From contig NZ_JAPIVT010000002.1 of assembly GCF_026239735.1 (NCBI RefSeq), positions 124,001-188,000 of the forward strand: a stretch of 64,000 bases of DNA. The letters are read 5' to 3'. Below, one piece after another: positions 18,217 through 26,818 of this stretch; position 1 is the stretch's first letter, and every line of letters begins with the position of its first letter. The DNA is from Pedobacter sp. MC2016-05. GTDB taxonomy: Bacteria; Bacteroidota; Bacteroidia; Sphingobacteriales; Sphingobacteriaceae. A program made the position numbers and the translations under genes. Under the pieces are notes generated by a model. It was not told the origin of the DNA, searched no databases, and saw only the letters and a program-made list of their open reading frames with translations.

Positions 18217-18846
18217 TTAATTTCCCCTACTTTCCAAGTTAAAGATCTGATTATCGGCACTCGCCCATTCATTATCTTGATGCGTCACCATGATTACAGT
18301 GGTTTTTTGCTCCTCAAATATCAGTTTCAGGCTTTTCATCATCCGGTTTTTGAGGGCAGCATCAAGTGCAGAAAAAGGTTCATCCATCAACAATAATTTA
18401 GGCTTGGTAGATAGCGCTCGCAAAATAGCAAGGCGCTGCTGTTGGCCACCTGAAAGTTGTTTCGGATTCCGATGTGTAAGTTGATCCAACTCACCCATTT
18501 CCAGCAATTCGCGGATATAATTTAAATCCGTTGTGCCATAGCTCAGGTGCTGTTCAACCGTCATGTTCGGGAAAAGTGCATAATCTTGAAAAACGAAGCC
18601 CACCTGGCGCTCCTGCACTTTTTTATTGTATTTCGTTTCACTATCGAACCAAATTGTATTTTCAAACTTAATTGTCCCCTTATCTGGCAAGATAAGCCCA
18701 GCAATAATTTTTAACAATGTCGATTTTCCAGCTCCAGAAGGGCCTAAAATTCTGGTGACTGAATTTGATTGGAAAGAAGTTTTCACCTGAAGTGCCAAAC
18801 TGGCCGAACCACTACCTATTTTTTTTTTTATATCTAGTTCTATCAT
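18217..18846 (-). CDS. modC: Molybdate ABC transporter ATP-binding protein (short ModC)
   Basis: 209 residues. Walker A is GPSGAGKS at residues 35-42, the Q loop is in VFQDYALFPN, the ABC signature is LSGGQQQR, Walker B is LLLMDEPFSALD and the switch histidine is in MVTHQ. It powers molybdate import through ModB. Classical ModC has about 350 residues because of a C-terminal molybdate-binding (MOP/TOBE) domain; that domain is absent here, so regulation by bound molybdate through ModC is not expected. Its start overlaps the modB stop by four bases (ATGA), indicating translational coupling. The substrate assignment rests on the modA/modB neighbours and on the adjacent cofactor genes. Confidence 0.88.
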   Translation of the reverse strand: MIELDIKKKIGSGSASLALQVKTSFQSNSVTRILGPSGAGKSTLLKIIAGLILPDKGTIKFENTIWFDSETKYNKKVQERQVGFVFQDYALFPNMTVEQHLSYGTTDLNYIRELLEMGELDQLTHRNPKQLSGGQQQRLAILRALSTKPKLLLMDEPFSALDAALKNRMMKSLKLIFEEQKTTVIMVTHQDNEWASADNQIFNLESRGN

Positions 18847-19514
18847 TCGAATGGGCTTTTAACTGCATTTCTATTGATGATAAAAACGCCTACTACGATG
18901 ATGAAAGTGATGGCAAATAAAATAAGAGCATAAGCGTTGGCTGATACATAATCCATGGTTTCCACTGCATCGTAAATCGCTATCGACGCTACTTTCGTTT
19001 GCCCGGGGATGTTTCCACCTATCATTAATACCACACCAAACTCTCCCAATGTATGCGCAAAAGTCAATACCACAGCTGTAAAAATAGAGGCTTTAATGTT
19101 AGGCAGAAGCACCTTAAAAAAAGTCTGCGTTTTAGATTTCCCCATGATGTAAGAAGCCTCTGCCATAGATTTTGGCAGATGAGAAAAAGCTGCCTTTATC
19201 GGACTGACCATAAAAGGAAGACTATAAATAATGGAAGCAATGACCAACCCTTTAAATGAAAAGACCAGTTGTAAATCGAAATGCGCCTGCAGCCATTCGC
19301 CAAAAGCATTACTCGGACTAAAAGCCAAAAGCAAATAGAAACCAAGCACCGATGGTGGCAACACTAAAGGCATGGTAATCAGCGCTTCCGCAATAAGTTT
19401 TAGAACAGTTTGCTTCCGCGATAGCCAATACGCAATAGGAACTCCAATAAAAAGCAGCAAAATGGTGGTAATGGCAGCCAACCTCAAACTAAGCCAAATC
19501 GGTTCCAGATCCAT
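18843..19514 (-). CDS. modB: Molybdate ABC transporter permease
   Basis: 223 residues, the normal ModB length, with about five transmembrane helices. The ABC-interaction loop is visible as EASYIMGKSKTQTFFKVLLPNIK, of which the central EA...G is the permease signature, and the ModB-typical segment LGEFGVVLMIGGNIPGQT is present. It forms the inner-membrane channel for molybdate delivered by ModA. It lies 12 bases after modA and overlaps modC by four bases, so the three genes form one minus-strand operon headed by the small SUOX-like gene. Confidence 0.93.
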   Translation of the reverse strand: MDLEPIWLSLRLAAITTILLLFIGVPIAYWLSRKQTVLKLIAEALITMPLVLPPSVLGFYLLLAFSPSNAFGEWLQAHFDLQLVFSFKGLVIASIIYSLPFMVSPIKAAFSHLPKSMAEASYIMGKSKTQTFFKVLLPNIKASIFTAVVLTFAHTLGEFGVVLMIGGNIPGQTKVASIAIYDAVETMDYVSANAYALILFAITFIIVVGVFIINRNAVKSPFE

Positions 19515-19526
19515 TATTTTTTACGG

Positions 19527-20303
19527 CTAATTTGGTAGATGATAACCATTGTTTTTAATAATTTTTCTGGCCGATGCTGACGAAAGGTATTCATAAAATT
19601 TTAATGCATTATTTATTCCTGATTTTTTTGCATGCGACAGCAAAACAACCGCTTGTTCAATATTTTTATAACTTTTTTGATCGATCCTCGCCCATTTCAA
19701 CTTATCTTTAAATCCGTTTTCATATAAGAAAGATTCGGTGGTAAAACCTAAACCAACAACTCCAGTTTGAAGGTAGGTGTTCACTTGCGAGATACTTTCT
19801 CCAAATACCAGTTTATGTTTTATTTTGTTCTCTAAATTATAAAATTTTAACGATTGCCGGGCGGCATAACCATATGGTGCAGTTTTTGGGTTGGCAATAG
19901 CAATTTTTTTTACCGCACCCATCGATACCAGTTTTTGCCAGTCTTTTATATCACCTTGCACATTTCCACATATAATAAGACTCCCAAGTGCATAAAGTTT
20001 TGGTTTTTGAATTCCATAACCTGCAGCAAAAAGTTTTGCAGGGAATTCTGTATCTGCAGAAAGAAAGATATCGTAAGGTGCCCCATTCATAATTTGAGTA
20101 GTTAGCTTGCCAGATGCTCCGGAAACCACTTCGGTGTTGATGCCTGTCTGTTTTTTAAAATCTGCCTGTAATTTTTTAATCACCGCTTGGGCATTTGCAG
20201 CTACCGCAATGCGAATGGTTTGAGCGTAGATTTGTGCATTAAACAGCAGTAATATGCCGATGCAAGCCATCATCTTATTGGCAACTGATTTAATTTTGAT
20301 CAT
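19527..20303 (-). CDS. modA: Molybdate-binding periplasmic protein
   Basis: 258 residues with a signal peptide ending near YAQ. The mature protein begins IRIAVAANAQAVIKKLQADF and contains SGASGKLTTQI, GAPYDIFLSAD and GSLIICGN, the standard ModA segments lining the oxyanion site. It captures molybdate (and probably tungstate) in the periplasm for ModB-ModC. Its start overlaps the upstream gene by four bases (ATGA), so it is translationally coupled to the SUOX-like protein, an arrangement not found in the classical modABC operon of enteric bacteria. Confidence 0.93.
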   Translation of the reverse strand: MIKIKSVANKMMACIGILLLFNAQIYAQTIRIAVAANAQAVIKKLQADFKKQTGINTEVVSGASGKLTTQIMNGAPYDIFLSADTEFPAKLFAAGYGIQKPKLYALGSLIICGNVQGDIKDWQKLVSMGAVKKIAIANPKTAPYGYAARQSLKFYNLENKIKHKLVFGESISQVNTYLQTGVVGLGFTTESFLYENGFKDKLKWARIDQKSYKNIEQAVVLLSHAKKSGINNALKFYEYLSSASARKIIKNNGYHLPN

Positions 20304-20815
20304 TTCGCAAACTCAATTTTTATACTCGTAACTTGTTTTATACATCTCGCTGCCCGCTTATCGTTTTCGACAATAATTCTAAACGGACCTTCAGTAGAAA
20401 GAAGCGGCTCATTGTCCACAGTATCTGCCAAAATAATCTTTTCATCTGTAAAATCTGCATCCATTTCAGCCAAAGAAAATACGACCTGATAACCATCAAT
20501 CGCTTCAATAATCACATATTTTATCAAGTTTTGCCTTGGTAAATCTGTAACAAGTGTGGCCCCACCTTTAGCCAAAACCGTAGAAAGTAGCACTCCAGAA
20601 TATTCATAATTTGTGCTATCACTATCCTTCCGTGAAACTTTAACCCTCGACATGTTCGCTAAATCAGCTGAGGTTAGCGTGTAAGGTTTAGTAAGCACCC
20701 CACTTATCTTTACCGCATCGGTAGTTTGGGCGAAGGTTCGGCTAAAAGAACAGATCAGCAAAAATGAAAGAATTAATTTGGGGATGATATTGGGTTTCAT
20801 AAATTTAATAGGCAT
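20300..20815 (-). CDS. Small secreted SUOX-like (molybdopterin-binding fold) protein
   Basis: 171 residues, or 166 if the second ATG (20800) is used; the second start gives a better signal peptide (MKPNIIPKLILSFLLICSF). The mature part resembles the oxidoreductase molybdopterin-binding domain: YSGVLLSTVLAKGG, DGYQVVFSLAEMD, GPFRIIVENDKRAARCIKQV. It is much shorter than catalytic sulfite-oxidase-type proteins, and the only mature cysteine sits in the ARCIKQV strand rather than in the molybdenum-ligand position, so catalysis is doubtful. It heads the mod operon and overlaps modA by four bases. A role in binding molybdate, a cofactor or another periplasmic ligand is an inference from context. 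Confidence 0.75.
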   Translation of the reverse strand: MPIKFMKPNIIPKLILSFLLICSFSRTFAQTTDAVKISGVLTKPYTLTSADLANMSRVKVSRKDSDSTNYEYSGVLLSTVLAKGGATLVTDLPRQNLIKYVIIEAIDGYQVVFSLAEMDADFTDEKIILADTVDNEPLLSTEGPFRIIVENDKRAARCIKQVTSIKIEFAK

Positions 20816-20834
20816 CCTGGTAAGCTAAAGTGAG

Positions 20835-20842
20835 CAAATATA
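20835..20842 (-). promoter_or_regulatory. Candidate -7 box of the mod operon
   Basis: On the minus strand this reads TATATTTG, an exact TAnnTTTG match, 20 bases before the first gene of the mod operon. No -33 box is evident at the usual spacing. Confidence 0.4.
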
Positions 20843-20918
20843 ATTTATAACAATTGGTTTTGGATTCGTTTAATTCAACTTTCGATATTGTTGGGCGAAT
20901 GGCCTAAAGGTTGTAAGA

Positions 20919-21134
20919 TTGCTGTTGGTAGAACAACATTATTTTTACTATTACCAAATGCCAAGGATTACTGATATTCCGCCAATTGAAGTTCACATTA
21001 TGGACAAAGATGTAGATGCTGGTGGTATTGGCAAGCCAGGTTTATCCCAATTTGCTCCTGCATTAACCGAAGCCATTTTCGATTTAACAGGAAAAAGGAT
21101 AAGAAAATTACCATTCGATATGGCTAGTATTTAA
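20919..21134 (+). pseudogene. C-terminal remnant of a molybdenum hydroxylase large subunit
   Basis: The frame gives about 65 residues matching the very end of xanthine dehydrogenase / isoquinoline 1-oxidoreductase beta-type subunits: YQMPRITDIPPIEVHIM, DAGGIGKPGLSQFAPAL and FDLTGKRIRKLPFDM. The parent protein has more than 700 residues and binds the molybdenum cofactor; here everything before the last 60-70 residues is gone, and the preceding 100 bases show no related sequence. It lies directly upstream of xdhC, whose product matures exactly this enzyme class, so it marks a deletion that removed the structural enzyme genes. The recognition is by eye from family knowledge. The ORF has no proper start of its own. 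Confidence 0.8.
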
Positions 21135-21177
21135 TTTTTATGCCAATCTTGCGGTTTGGTTCGAATAAAATCCCTGT

Positions 21178-22287
21178 ATGAAAGAAATTGTTGATATTCT
21201 GGCTGCTTACCAAAAAGCCATCGCTGAAAATAAAAAGTCGGCCTTGGCAACGGTTGTAAAAGTAGAAGGTTCATCGTATAGGCGCCCAGGCGCCCGAATG
21301 TTGGTAACCGATGATGGATTTTTAACGGGTGCCATTAGTGGTGGTTGTTTAGAAGGCGATGCGCTCAGAAAAGCACTTTCGGCTATTCACCAGCAGGAAA
21401 ACAAGTTGGTCACCTACGATACCACCGACGAAGATGATGCAAAATTCGGCGTTCAACTAGGCTGCAATGGCATTGTTCATATTCTTTTCGAGCCCATTTC
21501 ACCCGAAGACAAAGCAAACCCGATTGAGATTTTAAAAGCAGCAAATAGCCGACGGGAAAACTGTGTTATTACAAGTTTGTTCTCATTAGATAGCAAAAAT
21601 CAGCCCGGCTCAATCATGTTATTCAGGGAGAAAGATAGCCTGGAAAAAATAACTGATGCCATTATAGGTTCCATTAAAAATGATGCTTTTGATGTATTAA
21701 AGTTAGGGTTATCGAGATTTGAAACTTACGCCATTGATGGGCAGGATTTTGATGCTTTTCTGGAATTTATCCCTCCTCCTATCCAGTTAATTATTGCCGG
21801 CGCAGGAAACGATGCACAACCGCTTGCTGAGATGGCAAACATTTTAGGCTGGGAAATTATCGTTGTTGATGGCAGGCAAACACACGCTTCGCAACAAAGG
21901 TTTCCGAATGTGAAACACGTTTGGGTAGCCAAACCAGAAGCCCTTTTACCACAAGTGGAAATAGACGGGCAAACAGCGTTTGTGTTGATGACCCATAATT
22001 ACAATTACGATACTGCACTTTTAAACTTGCTCTTACAAACGAATGCCCCTTACATTGGCACCTTAGGACCGAAGAAAAAGTTGATCAGAATGTTGGAGGA
22101 GCTGAATCAACCGGAACAGGAAAGTAAATTAAATGGACCAATTGGCCTGGATATTGGAGCGGAAACTGCCGAAGAAATTGCGATTTCTATTATTGCAGAA
22201 ATTAAAGCTACGTTTTCGGGCGCTTCTGCAGGGATGCTGAAAGACAAGAAAAATCCAATACACGTTTACGACAACAAAAGCAGTTAA
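21178..22287 (+). CDS. XdhC/CoxI family molybdenum-cofactor insertion factor
   Basis: 369 residues. The N-terminal XdhC domain has VKVEGSSYRRPGARMLV and GAISGGCLEGD with the conserved cysteine; the C-terminal Rossmann domain has IIAGAGNDAQPLAEMA, VLMTHNYNYD and YIGTLGPKKK. XdhC proteins bind the sulfurated molybdenum cofactor and insert it into xanthine-dehydrogenase-type enzymes. The next gene encodes a MocA-like cytidylyltransferase whose start overlaps this stop by one base (TAATG). The intended client enzyme is represented only by the remnant just upstream; an intact copy could lie elsewhere in the genome. Confidence 0.93.
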   Translation: MKEIVDILAAYQKAIAENKKSALATVVKVEGSSYRRPGARMLVTDDGFLTGAISGGCLEGDALRKALSAIHQQENKLVTYDTTDEDDAKFGVQLGCNGIVHILFEPISPEDKANPIEILKAANSRRENCVITSLFSLDSKNQPGSIMLFREKDSLEKITDAIIGSIKNDAFDVLKLGLSRFETYAIDGQDFDAFLEFIPPPIQLIIAGAGNDAQPLAEMANILGWEIIVVDGRQTHASQQRFPNVKHVWVAKPEALLPQVEIDGQTAFVLMTHNYNYDTALLNLLLQTNAPYIGTLGPKKKLIRMLEELNQPEQESKLNGPIGLDIGAETAEEIAISIIAEIKATFSGASAGMLKDKKNPIHVYDNKSS

Positions 22288-22877
22288 TGAGCAGCGCAAT
22301 TATCATTTTGGCCGCAGGAAACTCCAGCAGATTGGGAAAGCCGAAACAGCTTTTAACCTACCAGGGCCAAACTTTAATTGATATTACAATTGCAGCATCG
22401 GTAAAAACAGAATTTCATCCGATCGTGGTTGTATTGGGTGCTTATGCCGAAGAAATAAAGCAACGCTCTGCAGGAGCTGAGGTTTTTTATGCTGTAAATG
22501 AGCGGTGGGAAAATGGAATGTCGTCAAGCATTTCTTTCGGCTTACAAACCGCGTTAGCTATCGAACCTAAAATTGAAAATGCTATCTTTACAGTAGCAGA
22601 TCAGGTACATATCAAGGCGGAAATATTCGAACAGTTAAATTCTGTTCATCAATCGACACTAAAAAACATAGTTACCTGTGCCTATGCTGAAACAACTGGC
22701 ACGCCAGCATTGTTCAACAAGAAATACTTCAAGGAATTGCTAAATTTAACCGGTGAAACTGGAGCTAAGAACTTACTAAAAACGCATGGTGATGACACCG
22801 TTAACATTCCATTTGAGTTGGGAAAGATTGATATTGATACTGAAGCAGATTACAATAATTTAATTAACAATAAATGA
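22287..22877 (+). CDS. MocA-like molybdenum cofactor nucleotidyltransferase
   Basis: 196 residues. The nucleotidyltransferase loop is LAAGNSSRLGKPKQLL, followed by VVVLGAYAEEI, NERWENGMSSSI and the metal-binding TVADQVHI. This family includes MocA (adds CMP to the cofactor for xanthine-dehydrogenase-type enzymes) and MobA (adds GMP). The ENGMSSSI segment and the XdhC neighbour favour MocA; the distinction cannot be made with certainty by eye. It overlaps xdhC by one base and moaA by four, so it is inside one tight operon. Confidence 0.88.
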   Translation: MSSAIIILAAGNSSRLGKPKQLLTYQGQTLIDITIAASVKTEFHPIVVVLGAYAEEIKQRSAGAEVFYAVNERWENGMSSSISFGLQTALAIEPKIENAIFTVADQVHIKAEIFEQLNSVHQSTLKNIVTCAYAETTGTPALFNKKYFKELLNLTGETGAKNLLKTHGDDTVNIPFELGKIDIDTEADYNNLINNK

Positions 22878-23854
22878 TAGCAGATTCGTTTGGAAGGGTG
22901 CATGATTATTTGCGAATATCGTTGACCGATAATTGCAATTTCCGCTGCTTTTATTGTATGCCAGAGGAGAATTATGATTTTACTCCAGCATCGCGTTTAA
23001 TGAAACCTGCTGAGGTACTCGCTTTGGCAGAACTTTTCGTAGCGCAAGGGGTAAAAAAAATCCGTTTAACTGGCGGCGAACCGCTCGTTCGTAAAGATGC
23101 TGCAGAAATTATAAAAGGATTAGGCAAACTTCCGGTAGAATTGGTAATGACCACTAACGGAACCCGCATTGCGGAAATGTTGCCTGTTTTAATTGAAGCC
23201 GGTATTAAAACCATTAATATCAGTCTCGATACTTTACAGCCTGAAAAGTTTTTTATGATTACCAGGCGCGATGTTTTTCACCAGGTGAGAAGTAATATCG
23301 AACTATTATTACAGCATAAAATCGCGGTAAAAATAAATATGGTGGTGATGAAAGGTCTTAATGATGGTGAAATAAATGATTTTATCAAATGGACAAAACA
23401 CAACCCTATTCAGATCAGATTTATCGAGTTTATGCCTTTTTCAGGTAATAAATGGACAAGCAATAAAATGTTTTCCCTGCAGGAAATATTGCATGTTGTA
23501 GAAGAAGATTTTACCGTGTTGCCTGTAGAATCTGCACCCCATGATACAGCCAAACACTTTATGATTCCTGGTCATGAAGGGTCATTTGCCATTATTAGCA
23601 CCATGACCGCTCCTTTTTGCAGCACCTGTAACCGCATGCGCTTAACCGCTGATGGCAAACTGAAAAATTGCTTATTCTCTGATGGGGAAACTGATTTGCT
23701 AACGTCATTAAGAAACAATGAGGATGTCCTTCCTTTAATTTTTGCCTCCATTTGGAGCAAGAAAAAAGAATTGGGCGGACAGCTGATTACCCATTTTGAA
23801 AACCTGGATGCTGACGCGATAAAAAACCGAAGCATGATAACCATTGGGGGATAA
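22874..23854 (+). CDS. moaA: GTP 3',8-cyclase MoaA
   Basis: 326 residues. The radical-SAM cluster cysteines are Cys21, Cys25 and Cys28 in DNCNFRCFYCM, and the second cluster sits in the C-terminal CSTCNRMRLT...NCLF segment. The protein ends in Gly-Gly, as functional MoaA does. It converts GTP to 3',8-cyclo-GTP, the first step of molybdopterin synthesis; the second step is done by the MoaC part of the fusion protein encoded further downstream. It overlaps the preceding gene by four bases and abuts moeA with no gap. Confidence 0.96.
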   Translation: MIADSFGRVHDYLRISLTDNCNFRCFYCMPEENYDFTPASRLMKPAEVLALAELFVAQGVKKIRLTGGEPLVRKDAAEIIKGLGKLPVELVMTTNGTRIAEMLPVLIEAGIKTINISLDTLQPEKFFMITRRDVFHQVRSNIELLLQHKIAVKINMVVMKGLNDGEINDFIKWTKHNPIQIRFIEFMPFSGNKWTSNKMFSLQEILHVVEEDFTVLPVESAPHDTAKHFMIPGHEGSFAIISTMTAPFCSTCNRMRLTADGKLKNCLFSDGETDLLTSLRNNEDVLPLIFASIWSKKKELGGQLITHFENLDADAIKNRSMITIGG

Positions 23855-25027
23855 ATGATAAGTGTTGAAGAGGCTAAAAAGCTAATTGGAGAACATATTT
23901 CTCCACTTAAACCAGTTTTAAAACCATTGCAGGAAGCTGCCAACCAGATCCTTTCAGAAGATATCATTGCCGCTTTCGATATTCCTGCTTTTCGTCAATC
24001 TTCTATGGATGGTTACGCCATCATTTTCGATGATGTGCATGAAGAGTTGAATTTGATTGGCGAGATGGCTGCGGGAACTGCTCAAAAATTAATCATATCC
24101 AAAGGCAAAACCAGTAGAATATTTACAGGCGCACCACTGCCCCAAGGTGCAGATACAGTGGTAATGCAGGAAAAAACCAGCAGGAAAGATGATCGCATTA
24201 CATTCGATGATGAGAGGCTCGTAAGGGGTGCAAACGTGAGGGAAATTGGTTCTGAAATCCGAACTGGCGAGCTGGCTATGGCAAAAGGCGATTTACTTAG
24301 CCCGGCGGCGATGGCTTTTCTAGCTGGTATTGGAGTGAGTGAAGTAATGGTTTATCCCAACCCAAGTGTAGCCATAATACTTACAGGCAACGAGCTGCAG
24401 CAGCCAGGCTTACCTTTGCAATTCGGCCAGGTATACGAATCAAATTCTTATTCGCTTGCCGCCGCTTTAAAGAACGAAGGCATTTTTAATGTCGAGATTT
24501 TAAAAGCTGAAGATTCTCTGGAGACATTGACAGCTGTTTTGAAGGAATCTTTAGTTAGAAATGACGTGGTTTTGCTCACTGGTGGTGTAAGTGTTGGCGA
24601 TTACGATTTTGTGCTTCAAGCTGCGGCAGATTGTGGCGTAAATCAAGTTTTTCATAAAGTAAAGCAGAAACCTGGAAAGCCACTATTCTTTGGAAAAAAG
24701 GAAGACAAAGTTGTTTTTGGCCTTCCAGGAAATCCATCTTCCGTATTAAACTGTTATTATAATTATGTGATTCCTGCGTTGAAGCAGCTTTCGAGTAAAG
24801 CAACCGGTCTGAAATTAATTCAGGCGGAATTAACACATCCCTATCAAAAGCCACCGGGATTAACCCATTTTTTAAAGGGAGTTTACAAAGATGGAAAAGC
24901 CACACCGCTTGGTGCTCAAGAATCTTACCGATTGAGTTCTTTTGCCCAGGCAAATTGCCTGATTCAATTGACTGAAGGGCATGAAAATTTTGTTGCAGGA
25001 GAAACTATAAATGTGATTTTAATTTAG
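23855..25027 (+). CDS. moeA: Molybdopterin molybdenumtransferase MoeA
   Basis: 390 residues with the four-domain MoeA layout: the N-terminal FRQSSMDGYAI motif, the TGAPLPQGADTVVMQE segment, the MogA-like domain with TGNEL, LLTGGVSVGDYDFV and FGLPGNPSSVL, and a C-terminal beta domain. MoeA inserts molybdate into adenylylated molybdopterin made by MogA. It starts on the base after the moaA stop. All the motifs needed for activity are visible and the length is normal (E. coli about 411). Confidence 0.95.
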   Translation: MISVEEAKKLIGEHISPLKPVLKPLQEAANQILSEDIIAAFDIPAFRQSSMDGYAIIFDDVHEELNLIGEMAAGTAQKLIISKGKTSRIFTGAPLPQGADTVVMQEKTSRKDDRITFDDERLVRGANVREIGSEIRTGELAMAKGDLLSPAAMAFLAGIGVSEVMVYPNPSVAIILTGNELQQPGLPLQFGQVYESNSYSLAAALKNEGIFNVEILKAEDSLETLTAVLKESLVRNDVVLLTGGVSVGDYDFVLQAAADCGVNQVFHKVKQKPGKPLFFGKKEDKVVFGLPGNPSSVLNCYYNYVIPALKQLSSKATGLKLIQAELTHPYQKPPGLTHFLKGVYKDGKATPLGAQESYRLSSFAQANCLIQLTEGHENFVAGETINVILI

Positions 25028-25039
25028 GATTGATTTAAA

Positions 25040-25270
25040 ATGGAGATAGAAATCATCAGCTTTGGAAAAATATCAGAATTTATCAGCAATCAAAAAATTA
25101 CTATTGATTGTGGAACGACTGATGAGTTGAAGACACACCTGGAAAATATTTTTCCGCAGCTTGCGGGAATGAAATACAAATTAGCGCTGAATAAAAATCT
25201 CGTTCAGCAGAATAGTGAGATCAAAAACAGCGACAGCATTGCAATTATGCCACCATTTTCAGGAGGATAA
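25040..25270 (+). CDS. moaD: Molybdopterin synthase sulfur carrier subunit MoaD
   Basis: 76 residues with a ubiquitin-like fold and the essential C-terminal Gly-Gly (MPPFSGG), which is adenylylated by MoeB and thiocarboxylated to carry sulfur to MoaE. The sequence NSEIKNSDSIAIMPPFSGG matches the family end. Its last codons (GGA GGA) create an AGGAGG sequence 6 bases before the moeB start, a rare strong Shine-Dalgarno-like site for this phylum that may arise only from the Gly codons. Confidence 0.95.
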   Translation: MEIEIISFGKISEFISNQKITIDCGTTDELKTHLENIFPQLAGMKYKLALNKNLVQQNSEIKNSDSIAIMPPFSGG

Positions 25271-25272
25271 AA

Positions 25273-26370
25273 ATGAATACGGAACGATACCAAAGGCAAA
25301 TTATTCTAGGTGGATTCGGCATTGAATCTCAGCAGCGCTTAACCGAAGCGAAAGTTTTGGTTATCGGCGCCGGTGGTTTGGGCTGTCCTGCGCTACAGTA
25401 TCTTGTAGCTGCTGGTGTTGGCTGCATTGGCATTGCCGATCATGATGTGGTGGAACTTTCCAATCTGCAAAGGCAAGTCCTTTTCGGGATGGATGATATT
25501 GGATTATCAAAAGCAGAAGTTGCGGCAAAACGGCTTCAGCAAATGAATCCAGAAACCGAATTAATCCTCCATCCTATTTTAGTTGACCGAACAAACGTTG
25601 CCGAAATCATTTCTGGCTATGATCTTATTTTTGACGGAACAGATAATTTTGAATCGAGATACTTGATTAACGATGCTTGTGTCTTGCTTAAAAAACCATT
25701 GGTTTTTGCTGCCGTTTCTGGCTTTGAGGGGCAAATTGCTATTTTTAATGTGGCCAACGAACTTGGTATTAGCACCAACTATCGCGACTTATTTCCTTTT
25801 CAACCAGGCGCTAACGAAATCCCTAACTGTGCCGAGAATGGCGTTCTGGGTGTTCTACCAGGAATTATCGGAACGATGGCGGCGGGGGAAATTATTAAAT
25901 TACTTACGAAGATTGGCAAACCGCTAATTAACAAATTACTCCATTATAACCTGCTCAGTCAGGAGCAATATGAAATTAATATCAGTCCTTCAGATGAATA
26001 TCAAAAAGTAACAACAGAAGCCGAATTGATGAATAATAATATTGAGAATCCGATACAAAGTTACATCGAGATTGATGCTGAAAGGATGATGGAGCTGAGT
26101 AAAAAAGATTCTACCCTAATTATCGATGTTCGGGAGCGGCATGAATTTCCCAGACTAAATGCCAACACTTTCCAACAAGTTCCCATGTCGGAATTTGATA
26201 GATTTGCCTCCTCGAACATCAAGGCAGATCACATTGTTCTGCTTTGCCAACATGGCATTAGAAGTGTTGCAGCAGCAGAAAAACTGCATCAAAAATATGG
26301 TGATACAAAAAGAATATACAGTTTAAAAGGCGGTATCACTAAATGGAGAAACCATTTTTTAACCTTTTAG
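25273..26370 (+). CDS. MoeB-type MoaD adenylyltransferase fused to rhodanese domain
   Basis: 365 residues. Residues 1-245 are the E1-like adenylyltransferase (VIGAGGLGCPALQYL, DHDVVELSNLQRQ, FDGTDNFESRYLIND, CAENGVLGVLPG). Residues 270-365 are a rhodanese domain with catalytic Cys325 in LLCQHGIRS. It activates MoaD and supplies sulfur from the rhodanese persulfide, as in MOCS3. The usual MoeB zinc tetrad (two CxxC pairs) is missing: the place that normally reads YRCLY has YRDLF and no second pair is present. ThiF-type activity on ThiS is an alternative, but the position between moaD and moaE favours the molybdenum pathway. Confidence 0.9.
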   Translation: MNTERYQRQIILGGFGIESQQRLTEAKVLVIGAGGLGCPALQYLVAAGVGCIGIADHDVVELSNLQRQVLFGMDDIGLSKAEVAAKRLQQMNPETELILHPILVDRTNVAEIISGYDLIFDGTDNFESRYLINDACVLLKKPLVFAAVSGFEGQIAIFNVANELGISTNYRDLFPFQPGANEIPNCAENGVLGVLPGIIGTMAAGEIIKLLTKIGKPLINKLLHYNLLSQEQYEINISPSDEYQKVTTEAELMNNNIENPIQSYIEIDAERMMELSKKDSTLIIDVRERHEFPRLNANTFQQVPMSEFDRFASSNIKADHIVLLCQHGIRSVAAAEKLHQKYGDTKRIYSLKGGITKWRNHFLTF

Positions 26371-26371
26371 T

Positions 26372-26815
26372 ATGAGCGAAAAAAAAATCAAGAATATATT
26401 TGTCGATGGCCCGGTTTCACCAGAATTTATAGCCAAAAGCATCGCCAACCACAATATCAAAACCGAAATCGGTGGCCATAGTATTTTCATGGGACAAGTG
26501 AGAAAGGATGAGATTGACGGAAAAATAGTTTCAGCAATTGACTATACTGCATTTGAAGACCTGGCATTAAATAAGATACACGAAATCAGAGAGGAAATTT
26601 TTGACAAATATCCCCTCAGTTGCATGCATATCCACCACAGTTTAGGTACAATCAAAGCTGGTGAGATTTGTCTATTCGTATTCACCTCTTCGAAACACCG
26701 TAAACCTGCTATCGAAGCCTGCAACGAACTGGTAGAAAGAATTAAATCAGAACTTCCCATCTGGGGAAAAGAAATATTTGCCGATGCAAGTCATCAGTGG
26801 AAAGAAAATATTTAA
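26372..26815 (+). CDS. moaE: Molybdopterin synthase catalytic subunit MoaE
   Basis: 147 residues. Family segments: GGHSIFMGQVRKDE, IDYTAFEDLA, HHSLGTIKAGEICLFVF and the catalytic lysine region SSKHRKPAIEAC. With MoaD it adds two sulfurs to cyclic pyranopterin to make molybdopterin. It begins one base after the moeB stop and is followed after three bases by the moaC-mogA fusion. Confidence 0.95.
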   Translation: MSEKKIKNIFVDGPVSPEFIAKSIANHNIKTEIGGHSIFMGQVRKDEIDGKIVSAIDYTAFEDLALNKIHEIREEIFDKYPLSCMHIHHSLGTIKAGEICLFVFTSSKHRKPAIEACNELVERIKSELPIWGKEIFADASHQWKENI

Positions 26816-26818
26816 AAA

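Noticed and set aside
23572..23967. 131-codon open frame on the minus strand across moaA/moeA.
   Set aside because: Antisense shadow of two clearly conserved genes.
25261..25266. Strong Shine-Dalgarno as evidence of foreign origin for moeB.
   Set aside because: The AGGAGG is produced by the two Gly codons that end MoaD, so it needs no further explanation.
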